The notes under the pieces were generated by a model. It worked only from the letters and a program-made list of their open reading frames with translations. It had not been told where the DNA came from and did not search any database. From Candidatus Heimdallarchaeota archaeon (GTDB lineage Archaea > Asgardarchaeota > Heimdallarchaeia > Hodarchaeales > Hodarchaeaceae), in assembly GCA_019057635.1 (NCBI GenBank), contig DXJL01000133.1:1-64000 (forward strand): DNA of 64,000 nucleotides, read 5' to 3'. The position numbers were made by a program, and so were the translations under genes. Each line of letters opens with the position of its first letter. The first letter of the stretch is position 1. Below are positions 52,466-61,566 of this stretch, in pieces.

Positions 52466-53308
52466 TCATAATCCCCTACTTCCGTCAGGTGATAAAGGAT
52501 TGTCAGAAATAAAGGATGAGAAGTTATCCATTCGTTGAATTTTGATTATTCCTGTGCTGTATGCAAAGGTCACATTACGTTGGCCAGATTCATCAATTTC
52601 ATATCTAAAGGAATTTTCATTTCCAATCAAAAAGGATAATACATATCTACCATATGTTTTTGGTAGATAACTTTCAGGAAACGCTTTTTTCAACAATATT
52701 AAGAAGGAATCAAAATTCTTTTCAAAACAAGCCAGGATTAATAATCCTGAGGTCTGTAGCTCTTCAGATGTGATTTTTTCAAAATAATTACGTCCTTCTT
52801 GAGGATTAAGTAAATCGAGATAAAGTTCACCAAGAAGATAGTTTCTACTATTAGAATCATCTTCGTACAGATTATCGTCAATTATATGATCAATATCTAT
52901 CTGAGGATCTGAATCAAGAGTAAAACTAAAACAGTTATTTCGCATATTCTGAGTAAGTCTCTCAACTCTCGTGTTTTTCTTTAACTCAGAAGATTTTTCC
53001 TTGGAAAGTTGTTTGAATAGGATTCGAGCTAGTTCTATGAATTCTTTTTCTTCTAAAGCTTTCGGAGCTATTTTCTCTCTTGTTGTTAAATCATAAATCT
53101 TCTTACGATCTTTCTTTTCCACTTCAAAGAGGTCTGCCTCTGTCGATGAAGTTTTTGCAATCAAAAAGGAAGAAATTCGGTTTATTTGCGCAAAATATTG
53201 CAATACTGATATTTTTTCAGCTTTAAATAATGTACTCTGCTTTTGAAACCAAGATATCCATTTTTCAAGTTCAGCGTCATTCTCTGAGGAGAAAGATCTA
53301 TTTGACAC
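52466..53308 (-). CDS. Hypothetical protein (280 aa)
   Basis: This soluble, acidic protein has a helical N-terminal half (residues 10-120), an Asp-rich patch near 138-155 (DSDPQIDIDHIIDDN) and a C-terminal mix of helix and strand (TFAYSTGIIKIQRM). There are no cysteine pairs or membrane segments. No family is recognised. The start is GTG at 53308 with only a weak ribosome-binding site. It is divergent from the roadblock-like gene, with 183 bases between that show no clear motif. Confidence 0.68.
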   Translation of the reverse strand: MSNRSFSSENDAELEKWISWFQKQSTLFKAEKISVLQYFAQINRISSFLIAKTSSTEADLFEVEKKDRKKIYDLTTREKIAPKALEEKEFIELARILFKQLSKEKSSELKKNTRVERLTQNMRNNCFSFTLDSDPQIDIDHIIDDNLYEDDSNSRNYLLGELYLDLLNPQEGRNYFEKITSEELQTSGLLILACFEKNFDSFLILLKKAFPESYLPKTYGRYVLSFLIGNENSFRYEIDESGQRNVTFAYSTGIIKIQRMDNFSSFISDNPLSPDGSRGL

Positions 53309-53491
53309 TAATTTTCAACGAGATTTGTCGCTTTATCTAAAGAGTCCCTTTCTTTCACGATTTTCATATGAACCATACTGATCTGTAATTAGTTCGTAGC
53401 ATTAAAGATATCTTGTTGCTCTAATTGTGAGAATGTTTCGTTTTTATTAATTTCTTTCATGATTGAAATTTTAAAACTTAAGAGATGAAGA

Positions 53492-53986
53492 TTGGAGAAA
53501 AAGAGAATACAAAGCCTTTTCAACCTCGAGGACGATTTGTGTAATAATAAATCCCTTTCACCATCTCATATCCTTACAAATCCAGTCGAGTTGTTATTAG
53601 TGTCGGAATCTGCTCAAAAAACTATTGATGTCGTAGCAAATGTCTTCAAAAGCGAATATGCAGAGATACCATTATGTATATCTGTAGTTCAAGCTTCTGA
53701 AGGATTTGAACTTTATTCCACGAAAACCTGTGATCCTTCTGAAATGGAAGCAATAACAGTATTAGGGTTAATAGCATTTGAAGAGTTAAAAACTTCTATC
53801 ACGTCCAGAACAAATGAAAAAATCAACATATTAATTTTTAGAACAGCAGAGCGCGAATGCTATGTTGCCCCAGTTTCAGATGATATTTTTTTAGTGGCTG
53901 CCGCCGCTCCAGGAACAGTAGGAAATGTAATGCCTTTACTAGACGGTTTAAGTGCCCAAGTGCAATATGAATTATCAAAATTATAA
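53492..53986 (+). CDS. Roadblock/LC7-like domain protein
   Basis: The C-terminal 120 residues match the roadblock fold pattern: ELLLVSESAQK, CISVVQASEGFELYSTK, a central helix (EAITVLGLIAFEELKTSI), then INILIFRTAERECYVAPVSD and DIFLVAAAAPG as paired strands, and a closing helix (VMPLLDGLSAQVQYEL). Roadblock proteins such as MglB regulate Ras-like GTPases and are numerous in Asgard archaea. The N-terminal 35 residues are variable. The start is TTG at 53492 after GATGAAG. The IMPase gene follows closely. The fold call is by pattern; there is no GTPase in the window. Confidence 0.65.
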   Translation: MEKKRIQSLFNLEDDLCNNKSLSPSHILTNPVELLLVSESAQKTIDVVANVFKSEYAEIPLCISVVQASEGFELYSTKTCDPSEMEAITVLGLIAFEELKTSITSRTNEKINILIFRTAERECYVAPVSDDIFLVAAAAPGTVGNVMPLLDGLSAQVQYELSKL

Positions 53987-54001
53987 ATAAAAGTGATTCC
54001 A

Positions 54002-54826
54002 ATGAACTACAAACGTCTTCAATCTGTAGCAGAAGAAGCTGCGAAAATGGCTGGATCTTTTCTTCGATTAATGTCTTTTAAAGATCTCCAAATGTTTAGG
54101 AAGGGTGTAGGAGATGTTACTACGAATTTCGATCTTGAGAGTGAACGTCTTATTAAAAATCATATTTTGATGCATTTTCCAGATCATACGTTACAGGCAG
54201 AAGAATCTGCCTCCGATGAACAATTACCATCAGATACAGTAACTTGGTTTATCGATCCTTTAGATGGAACAAAAGCTTTTCTGAGGGGAAATTTGGCATT
54301 TGTTTGTATGTCAATTGCTGCTTGGGATGAGACTGGATTATTAGCAGGAGTTGTTTACAATCCATTTACTGATATGTTATATTCGACCGCAAAAGAAAAC
54401 TCAGTATTTCTAAATGGATCTATCCTCCCACCTCCAAGAGTACATCATCTATCAGAGGCCCGCATACTTGTTGATTTTTCAAATCGAATTTCTGATGATA
54501 TAAAAAGACAGTTAGCTCTGGCAGATTTAGATGGAATTATTGGACGATCATACCGATTAGGTGGGGGTATCTCTCAACATTTAATGTTAATTGCTCAAGG
54601 TACTCTTCATGGTGGTATATTTTGGGGAGTAGGAAGAAAAGGGAAATTTTGGGATATTGCTGCAGCAACATTAATACTTGAACAATTAGGAATCAAAATA
54701 ACAACACTTGAGGGAAAATCCATCCATCCAACAGATACGATTTTTGATCAGCTTGTTATCGCTACTCCTGTTCTGCACAAAGAATTGCTCGAATGGGCTG
54801 ATAATTTAAAAGCTAAATATCTTTAG
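54002..54826 (+). CDS. Inositol-monophosphatase-family phosphatase
   Basis: This is a Mg-dependent sugar or inositol phosphatase of the IMPase/FBPase fold. Seen: GDVTTNFDLESE, AEESAS (metal-binding glutamate), FIDPLDGTKAF with DPLDGT at 85-90, and the last aspartate in GKFWDIAAATLILEQLG. In archaea such enzymes may act on inositol-1-phosphate, fructose-1,6-bisphosphate or PAP; the specificity cannot be read. The ATG at 54002 is preferred; a GTG at 53993 is in frame. It follows the roadblock-like gene by 15 bases and is convergent with the ArsR gene. Confidence 0.92.
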   Translation: MNYKRLQSVAEEAAKMAGSFLRLMSFKDLQMFRKGVGDVTTNFDLESERLIKNHILMHFPDHTLQAEESASDEQLPSDTVTWFIDPLDGTKAFLRGNLAFVCMSIAAWDETGLLAGVVYNPFTDMLYSTAKENSVFLNGSILPPPRVHHLSEARILVDFSNRISDDIKRQLALADLDGIIGRSYRLGGGISQHLMLIAQGTLHGGIFWGVGRKGKFWDIAAATLILEQLGIKITTLEGKSIHPTDTIFDQLVIATPVLHKELLEWADNLKAKYL

Positions 54827-54830
54827 CAAG

Positions 54831-55586
54831 TTAGTCATCCGGATCGTCAAGAAATTCAGGTCGAAGTTTTAGTCTTTGAACAGGTCGCCCTTCTTCCGTG
54901 TAACCAATTGCACTGAATTTATTAGATTGTATGAAATACTCATACAGAGTTTGTTGGAGCTTTCGGCCAAGAACAAAGCGATCTCCTAACTCAAAAAAAT
55001 CTAATTGTAATGAGGCTGCAGAGTCTTTAAATGCTTTAAAAATCCATTTACGTAAATGTTTTTCAAGTTCAGACTTTTTAGCAAGGCGAGAATGTATTTC
55101 TTGTGCATGAAGTAATTCAACGCTCTGAGTACTAGCTGGCTTTGCTTCATTAATATAATTAAGCAATTTTCCTTTAATTTCTTCAGGGGAATTATCACTG
55201 GTATAATTAGTTTTTATTCTCCCTTTGCTCCTTTTTTCTTCCTCGAATAAGAACAATATTAGTTCATCTACAACAACTTTCGCATCAGTAAAAGCATTCA
55301 AATTGATTTCTAATAAGAAATTGGCGTTGGTTACACGCCAATGCTTGATCTTTCTACCCGCTTCATTTTGTTCCATTTTATATCCTGCTAATCCTAATTC
55401 CTGTAATTTTTCCAAATGATGAAGGATGGTAGGAATCTTTTTCCCCAATTTATCTGCTAATTGGGATGCAGTAAGTCCTTTAGGAGAAGAAGTATTCATA
55501 AACAGAAGCATTCCTAGTCGAGTAGGATCAGCTAGGGCTTTAATAATCGGTATAACTTCTCCAGGGTTTGTAAAAGTAGGATCCAA
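54831..55586 (-). CDS. ArsR-type winged-helix regulator
   Basis: The N-terminal 95 residues form an ArsR winged helix: IIKALADPTRLGMLLFMN, LTASQLADKLGKKIPTILHHLEKLQELGL and the wing region that follows. No metal-binding cysteine motif of ArsR/SmtB type is in the recognition helix. The C-terminal 150 residues are charged and helical with a basic middle, and end in a strand pair (PVQRLKLRPEF). It may sense a small molecule or protein. It is convergent with the IMPase gene and about 117 bases from a small membrane-protein gene on the same strand. Confidence 0.85.
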   Translation of the reverse strand: MDPTFTNPGEVIPIIKALADPTRLGMLLFMNTSSPKGLTASQLADKLGKKIPTILHHLEKLQELGLAGYKMEQNEAGRKIKHWRVTNANFLLEINLNAFTDAKVVVDELILFLFEEEKRSKGRIKTNYTSDNSPEEIKGKLLNYINEAKPASTQSVELLHAQEIHSRLAKKSELEKHLRKWIFKAFKDSAASLQLDFFELGDRFVLGRKLQQTLYEYFIQSNKFSAIGYTEEGRPVQRLKLRPEFLDDPDD

Positions 55587-55703
55587 AAAGATCTGCTCCT
55601 AACATACTATTCCTTTAACCTCTTAAAAACTGACATCTAATGGCACAAACTAACTCATAAGACGGTTTTTTTTTCCCCGAACGCAACAAAATAGTTAGTT
55701 TGT

Positions 55704-56006
55704 TCATAATGAATCCGATTGCATATCAGGAAAGGGCGGAGGAGACCAATTTTTCATTATAATTACTCCTAAAAGTAAAATAAATCCACCAGCTACTAGG
55801 AGCAAACCGACAAAAAAGCCATCAAAATAAATTAATTGGTTAGTTCGAGTTGTGTCAATAATCACTCCAGTAATGCTGAATAATCCAAGTGTAATTGTCA
55901 ACAAACTTCCAAAAATCATAATCCAACAGATGTATGAATTTAAAATCGTGCTCGGGGTAGAAAGATTCATTTTTTCTTGGGATGAAGAATCATCAGAGCT
56001 ACTCAT
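55704..56006 (-). CDS. Small membrane protein with two transmembrane helices
   Basis: The protein has a Ser-rich N-terminal tail of about 25 residues, then two hydrophobic helices (residues 27-50 and 62-85) with a short polar loop between, and a Pro-rich tail (NWSPPPFPD). The start is taken as ATG at 56006; GTG at 56021 is possible. No family is recognised. It lies upstream of the ArsR gene on the same strand. Confidence 0.6.
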   Translation of the reverse strand: MSSSDDSSSQEKMNLSTPSTILNSYICWIMIFGSLLTITLGLFSITGVIIDTTRTNQLIYFDGFFVGLLLVAGGFILLLGVIIMKNWSPPPFPDMQSDSL

Positions 56007-56370
56007 CAATACACTTTCCACTTATGATTATATTTTTATAATATTAAATCTTTTCTTTAACATTATTAGGGAGTAGCAATATTCTAATCTTTGATTGGCA
56101 GGAGAAAAACACTTACTTAATCAAAAATGAAAATAATGCCTTAGTTAAATTTTACTCTCAAATATAGCAAGAAGTAACCTTGAAATTCCAGTTAATGAGA
56201 GGATGAAGAATTTATTTCATTTATTAGTTGAAAAACTTTGAACTAAGGATCTCTAACAGGACCTATCTTAATTATTTAAGCTCCAAATCGTTTTCAGAGA
56301 CTTAAGGAAGACAAGTGTAATATGCTCATAATATCCCTTCTTTAGAATTACTGAAGATGTCGAAGTATTT
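56007..56370. other. 364-base gap, no gene seen
   Basis: This is AT-rich DNA between the divergent small membrane-protein and 86-residue genes. Short frames here are chance-length and have no ribosome-binding site that I can see. No repeat, hairpin or tRNA-like structure is evident. Confidence 0.4.
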
Positions 56371-56631
56371 ATGCAACAGATTACTCAACCAATCTCAGAT
56401 GTAAGGGTCCATGATTATCGTGTACGAAATTATACACATGAAGCGATCGATAAAGGCGAATTATCTTGTTTAGTGCAATTTATAGCATCATTAGATGTAT
56501 GTAAAGTTTGTGTTAGAGAGATTCCCAAGATTCAGTCATCTTTTGGATCAGAGTTAGATTTTTCCATTGATTTCGACGCAAAAACTTTAGATATACGGTA
56601 CGGCCGAAGATCTCCCGTCTCTGTCTGGTAG
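56371..56631 (+). CDS. Small hypothetical protein (86 aa)
   Basis: This compact soluble protein has an N-terminal strand region (QPISDVRVHDYRVRNY), a helix (GELSCLVQFIASLD), a cysteine pair in VCKVCVREI, a strand (ELDFSIDFDA) and a short basic end. The in-frame region before the ATG has no other start codon. No family is recognised. The CKVC motif is too little to claim a zinc site. It stands alone, about 117 bases before the nucleotidyltransferase gene. Confidence 0.55.
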   Translation: MQQITQPISDVRVHDYRVRNYTHEAIDKGELSCLVQFIASLDVCKVCVREIPKIQSSFGSELDFSIDFDAKTLDIRYGRRSPVSVW

Positions 56632-56748
56632 TAGCTAATCGTAAATTCTTCTCCTTAACTTAGAGCCCTTTTAAGCATCAGAAATGCTTAAAAATTCCGA
56701 ATCGAAAGAAGTACTTTTTTGAAGGATTAGTTTAAAAAATCAATACTG

Positions 56749-57471
56749 ATGTATCAAGCTGAAATGCCTCGTGAAAAAATCGCTAGAAATATTGGTAAAG
56801 ATTTCCACAAACATACAGAAGAAGAAAAACAAAATTTAACCCAATTAAGAAAAATATCGGTGTATTATCTCAATTTACTTAAAGAAAATGGCGTAAAGGC
56901 GTTTATTCACGGATCAGTTGCGCGTGGAGATGTTAGTCAATCTTCAGACATTGATATTCACATCCCCTACATTATCCCCTCATTTCGGTTGGATTTGGTT
57001 AATGAATTTATCAATACTGAACGTCGCGTTATCATGGGAACACCAAACTCAACCATCAAAGGCTTATTCAAGATTGACCAAAAAATTTCATTAACTTTTC
57101 CTTTAACACCTCCAACCGAGCGTGAAATAGATTTTTATCGTTTTTCTGGATTATTGTATCTGGAGGAGTTATTGGAGAAGGCTGGATCACCGGGGGTCAC
57201 AAAACGATTACTATTTATTGAGCCAACAAACACAGGATACTGGTATTCGTCACTTTTAAGTCATAAAAAGACGGCAATGAAAAGTTTAAATGTTTCTCAG
57301 AGAATAATTGATGAACGAATTCGTGTATTAACACGTCGGGACAAAATAGGGAGAACAGGGTTACTTCTCGATTACTCGCTCTCCCCGAATACTAATTTTG
57401 AACAAGCCCTTCATCATTTAAGCTCTCAAAATCCTATTGTACGCAATCAGATAAGTAGATCTAATAAATAA
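56749..57471 (+). CDS. Pol-beta-type nucleotidyltransferase
   Basis: The signature GSVARGDVSQSSDIDI has the GS at 55-56 and the metal-binding DID at 67-69, as in minimal nucleotidyltransferases. The third acidic residue probably lies near ERE in TPPTEREIDFYRF (about residue 127). The N-terminal 45 residues are helical and the C-terminal 80 contain a helical domain (RVLTRRDKIGRTG). Family relatives include antitoxin-type MNTs, kanamycin nucleotidyltransferases and archaeal orphan enzymes of this length; no toxin HEPN gene is beside it. It transfers a nucleotide to an unknown acceptor. Confidence 0.85.
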   Translation: MYQAEMPREKIARNIGKDFHKHTEEEKQNLTQLRKISVYYLNLLKENGVKAFIHGSVARGDVSQSSDIDIHIPYIIPSFRLDLVNEFINTERRVIMGTPNSTIKGLFKIDQKISLTFPLTPPTEREIDFYRFSGLLYLEELLEKAGSPGVTKRLLFIEPTNTGYWYSSLLSHKKTAMKSLNVSQRIIDERIRVLTRRDKIGRTGLLLDYSLSPNTNFEQALHHLSSQNPIVRNQISRSNK

Positions 57472-57540
57472 ATCAAATTTCACATTTGAATAGATGTTTA
57501 TCATTATTTTACACTGAATAAAATTTATCCCTTTGAGAAA

Positions 57541-58383
57541 ATGCTTTCCGATCAATCTGTTGACCGACGTTGGCTTGTTCGCAATTTTAATGAGAAGAAG
57601 GTACTTTTAGTAGCTGATTTACATCTTGGTTTCGATGTTGAATGGTTTGGTAGAGGTCTATGGACATCAAAACCAAGCTGGTCACTTGAAATTATTAAAA
57701 ATCTTCGAGACGATATTCTGAAGATTCACCCCTCTCATTTGGTAGTCTGTGGAGACTTAGAACATCATTTTAGACTTAAAAAAAAGAAAGAAATGGAAGA
57801 TTCACACATAATTCTCCCAGAAGAAGTAAGTGAAACTATCATTACTTCATTTAGAAATGAAATTCTTAGGATACCAAACTTGGAAGTAATACTAGTTCAG
57901 GGTGAAAATGATGTGTCATTTTATCAGGAACTGGAAGACTCCTGCCAAATATTACCTTCTGAAGGGAAATCACTATTTGATAACCAACTGGGCATTTTTC
58001 ATGGCCAAATTCCCCCCTTCAAGAAAATCGTCTTCACGTCAGAAATAATTCTCGGCCATCTCCATCCTGAAATCGTTTTGAAAGATGATTTACAAATTCG
58101 CCACAAATTTCCAGTATATGTTAAATTACAAGTACCAAGGGAAGATTTATTTCTATTATTTCAATTTCCTTTCGAATTAGAGGAAATAGGAATGGTCGAT
58201 ATGGCTCCTATTACAATTCTTCCTGCTTATAATCACTTCTTATCTGGATATGTAATGAATATAGTCGGTGGAGGAAGAAAACGACATAAATCTTATCCAA
58301 TCCTTCGACCATTACTCCACCATCCAAATGCACAAGTTCAAATGACTGATGGTATTGATTTAGGACTATTGGCAGATATCTAG
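57541..58383 (+). CDS. COG1407-type metallophosphoesterase (Lhr-associated)
   Basis: This is a calcineurin-like phosphoesterase of the archaeal COG1407 group often found beside Lhr helicases. Metal-site motifs are LLVADLHLGFD (D26, H28), VCGDLEHHF, VQGENDVSFY, IFHGQ and LGHLHPEI. The third motif, usually GNHD, is GEND here, so the histidine that donates a proton is missing while the asparagine and aspartate stay. The gene converges on the Lhr helicase gene, whose stop is 13 bases away. A role in DNA end processing with Lhr is inferred from the pairing across archaea. Confidence 0.88.
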   Translation: MLSDQSVDRRWLVRNFNEKKVLLVADLHLGFDVEWFGRGLWTSKPSWSLEIIKNLRDDILKIHPSHLVVCGDLEHHFRLKKKKEMEDSHIILPEEVSETIITSFRNEILRIPNLEVILVQGENDVSFYQELEDSCQILPSEGKSLFDNQLGIFHGQIPPFKKIVFTSEIILGHLHPEIVLKDDLQIRHKFPVYVKLQVPREDLFLLFQFPFELEEIGMVDMAPITILPAYNHFLSGYVMNIVGGGRKRHKSYPILRPLLHHPNAQVQMTDGIDLGLLADI

Positions 58384-58396
58384 TACAACCAATTGC

Positions 58397-61216
58397 TTAA
58401 GCCCAATATTCACGAGTTCGGGCGAAATTGGCCTCATGATGGTAAATTGAAGTCAAGAGATCTTCAGTTGTTTTATGGGGTTCCCGTAATATGCGGATAG
58501 CAATTGTAGGGCCTATACCCCGTCCAGCAAGGACAAAAGCTGCCTTTTTTCCAAATGAGAGAACAATATCTGCAGATTTTTTTGCGGTCTTTAGCACTTT
58601 TTTCTCATCTTGCGTAAGCTTAATTGTTTTATTTGTCGATCTTTTTAACAAGGCTTTAATGCCAGTTTTGTGTTGATGCACTACTGCAATATAACGCGAG
58701 TGACAAAGAGGACATTGAATATCTTCAAGGCTTTCAATTCGTTGTAGTTTTTCATACTTACATGTTAAACGCATACAAACTAATCGAACCCATGTGTTTC
58801 GGATTCTTTTCTCAATCTTTTCGAGAATGATAGAAGAGGGTTTTAACTTCAGTACATTGGAGGAAATTGGTTCAGTAGCCGCTAGAGAGAGGGGGGAGTC
58901 AAAGGAAGATACGGGTACTTCTTCAATCGTGAGTTTTTTTTTCTGAATCCTCTCTAAAAATTGAATAACAAGATCTTGATTCATATTTTCGCTAAGAATT
59001 TCATTAACTGCTTCCTGTCCTACGATAGTTTCTTTATATCGTGATACAATGAAACGGGTCATCATGATTGAATTTTCAGCAGATTCTGAAAGAACTCCGA
59101 AACGTTTCGCAACTTGTCTAAGACGCCACGCAAATAAATCTGTACCTTTAATTCGATGTTCTAAAAGAGGTTGTACGTGTTCAGGCTCTAAGGTTTCAAA
59201 TATATTCTTAAGACTTATAGGACGGCCAAGTGATAAGAAGATACTGTAAGGGTCTGTACGATATTGTATTGAATGTCCTTGACGAGCTCCAATGACTGCC
59301 GATAGAAGTAACCCAAGGGTTTCGTTTCCTCTAGACCCTAAAAAACTATGGATAACGATTTGCCTCCCAGTTGTTTCAATTAACAATTTCCCTTTTTTTG
59401 GAATAAGATCTCTTTCTTGTTGATTCCGCAGAAAAGATTTTAATTCATTTTGAATTTCTTTGGTGGTTGTCTGTAAATTTGAATCATCTTCAAACAAATC
59501 CATAACCGTTGAAGATACAAGTTGTGATACAGGAATGAGTTCTCCTTCCCATGTAGGAATAGTTGCCTCAGTTATCCCTCTTACTTGACGAACTTCAACT
59601 TTTTCATCTTTAATGGCTAAGAGCTCCCAAGGTGTTCCATTTAAGATGAAAATTGCTCCTTTATCTCCACGTGTAACAATAAATCCTTCATCTAAATGCC
59701 CAACGCGGGCTTGAGAACCAACATCAATTACACTATACGATCGTTTAGTTGGGATACTGCTTAAATTCGAGTAGTAGAATTTATAGGCCTTTCTCTTAAT
59801 TCTGATAGTAATTTTTTCTGTATCTGGATCTTTGTTTATAGAAAAAAAGTAATTTTCATTGCCAAATTTCAGGAGGGGTACTAAATCTTTTGGAGTGAAA
59901 TGTTGATAAGGTGAGGCTCCTGAGATTATCTTGTGAATGGTTTTAACCGATGTTTCTCCAAAGTCGAGAAGAATACCTATAATGCTCTGAAATAAGATGT
60001 CATAAGCATATGTATGAATCCTAGTTGGTTCCACTCTTCCTTCTAGAACCCTATTATTTATCAAAAATGCCTCTAAGAGCTCTCGGGGAGTTTCTGTTAT
60101 GATTATACCTTTACTCTCCTTATCTAGACCGTGTCCGGCTCGTCCCACTCGTTGAATCAAAGTTTCGATTCGTCTGGGGCTCATATATTGGATGACCAAA
60201 CTGATTGATCCAATGTCTATTCCCAGTTCTAATGACGAAGTGGCAATAATCAAATCTAGAGAACCTTCGCGAACATCTTTTTCTGCACGTAAGCGACTCT
60301 GGGTAGATAAGCTGGAATGATGAACTTCGAATGATACCTGGTTTTCAGTCGGAGTGAATTCATTGTACATCTTGAAACGATAACCAAGAATTTCAGCCTG
60401 TTGGCGAGTATTGGTGAATAATAGAACTGTTCCGTCCTCCTGTTCAATAATTTCTAATAGGCGTTGAAATCGGGATGCGGCGTCTTCCGTAGTGTGGATG
60501 GCTGTAGGCAGATCCTTGTAATTTGCAGATAATTTGGTTGGATAATCAAGTTGTAAATTTAATTCCTTAAGACGAGGGATTTTCACAATACGCGCATTTT
60601 CATTCTTTGGAGAAAGAAAATTTAGGACTTCAGAAGGAGAACCTACAGTTGCTGATAATCCGATACGCTGAATTGGGCCCTTAACTCGATGGGATAATCG
60701 CTCCAAAGCTAATGAAAGTTGGATCCCTCTCTTAGATTCAACAAGCTCATGTATTTCATCTATTATTACCGTTTGTACATTTGTTAAATGAACACGACCG
60801 AAAATTTTTGCCGGGAGAAGGGCTTGAAGTAATTCAGGGGTTGTAATTAATATTTGAGGTGGATTCTTAGTCTGCTTTTGTCTTTCATATGGAGTTGTAT
60901 CCCCATGTCTTACAGCAATCGTGATACCGAGTTTAGAAGCTAATTGAGGAAGAACTCGTCTAAAAATATCTCGATTTAGAGACTTTAAAGGGGTAACTAC
61001 CAACACTCTTATGGGCGTAGGATCAGTATGAGTGAGCATCTGGTGTAAACATGCAATAATTGTTCCAAAAGTCTTACCTGAACCAGTGGAAGCCACAACC
61101 AGTACATCTTTATTTGAAATTATAGCCTTAAGATATTCAAGTTGACCAGGAGTTGGAGTTATCTCTAAATCTCGTAAAATGGCCTGAATTCTTTTATCTA
61201 GAAATTCAAATGACAT
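58397..61216 (-). CDS. lhr: Lhr-type DEAD/H helicase
   Basis: This is a large archaeal helicase of the Lhr-core kind, an ATP-driven 3'-5' translocase in DNA repair. Seen: VASTGSGKTFGTIIA (Walker A), TPLKSLNRD, IIDEIHEL (DEIH box), GLSATVGSP, TVLLFTNTRQQAE, IATSSLELGIDIGS and IQRVGRAGHG (motif VI). The C-terminal half has the Lhr winged-helix/beta domains and a CPLCHSRY zinc-like motif near residue 835. At 939 residues it is Lhr-core sized, without the bacterial C-terminal extension. It converges on the COG1407 gene. The ATG at 61216 is preceded by AAGGAGAATATATCTCA, a strong ribosome-binding site. Confidence 0.95.
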   Translation of the reverse strand: MSFEFLDKRIQAILRDLEITPTPGQLEYLKAIISNKDVLVVASTGSGKTFGTIIACLHQMLTHTDPTPIRVLVVTPLKSLNRDIFRRVLPQLASKLGITIAVRHGDTTPYERQKQTKNPPQILITTPELLQALLPAKIFGRVHLTNVQTVIIDEIHELVESKRGIQLSLALERLSHRVKGPIQRIGLSATVGSPSEVLNFLSPKNENARIVKIPRLKELNLQLDYPTKLSANYKDLPTAIHTTEDAASRFQRLLEIIEQEDGTVLLFTNTRQQAEILGYRFKMYNEFTPTENQVSFEVHHSSLSTQSRLRAEKDVREGSLDLIIATSSLELGIDIGSISLVIQYMSPRRIETLIQRVGRAGHGLDKESKGIIITETPRELLEAFLINNRVLEGRVEPTRIHTYAYDILFQSIIGILLDFGETSVKTIHKIISGASPYQHFTPKDLVPLLKFGNENYFFSINKDPDTEKITIRIKRKAYKFYYSNLSSIPTKRSYSVIDVGSQARVGHLDEGFIVTRGDKGAIFILNGTPWELLAIKDEKVEVRQVRGITEATIPTWEGELIPVSQLVSSTVMDLFEDDSNLQTTTKEIQNELKSFLRNQQERDLIPKKGKLLIETTGRQIVIHSFLGSRGNETLGLLLSAVIGARQGHSIQYRTDPYSIFLSLGRPISLKNIFETLEPEHVQPLLEHRIKGTDLFAWRLRQVAKRFGVLSESAENSIMMTRFIVSRYKETIVGQEAVNEILSENMNQDLVIQFLERIQKKKLTIEEVPVSSFDSPLSLAATEPISSNVLKLKPSSIILEKIEKRIRNTWVRLVCMRLTCKYEKLQRIESLEDIQCPLCHSRYIAVVHQHKTGIKALLKRSTNKTIKLTQDEKKVLKTAKKSADIVLSFGKKAAFVLAGRGIGPTIAIRILREPHKTTEDLLTSIYHHEANFARTREYWA

Positions 61217-61566
61217 TGAGATATATTCTCCTTACATACTAGAACTTACTGTTTTTTAACGACAGATGGGTCATTTATCTCTAAGAATGAAGAGGATGAT
61301 ACGGGGTTTTCAATCGTTTCTTTACGGGTAATTTACTAGAAACAAATCTATACAAATTAAAAATAAAAATATTGAATTTTCGATTACTTAGGATCAAATT
61401 AACCATAAATTAATAACATTAAATATTTCAATTTTCTCTGAGAATTATGAGTTCTTGAATAGGTTATATTAGCATTTTTTTAGGAAAAGAACAATCTTCA
61501 AGCAATAACTCATGAAATTGACAAGTTAAACAATCTCAATTTAAGATTATTATTGGTGATTTATTT
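61217..61566. other. 350-base AT-rich gap, no gene seen
   Basis: This is the divergent region between lhr and the NadE-like gene. It is very AT-rich with A- and T-runs, and I see no frame worth calling, no palindrome of note and no RNA-like structure. Promoters for both genes must lie here, but no single TATA element stands out. Confidence 0.4.

Noticed and set aside
56749-57471. MNT antitoxin of a HEPN/MNT toxin pair
   Set aside because: The nucleotidyltransferase is too long for a minimal MNT, and no HEPN-type gene flanks it.
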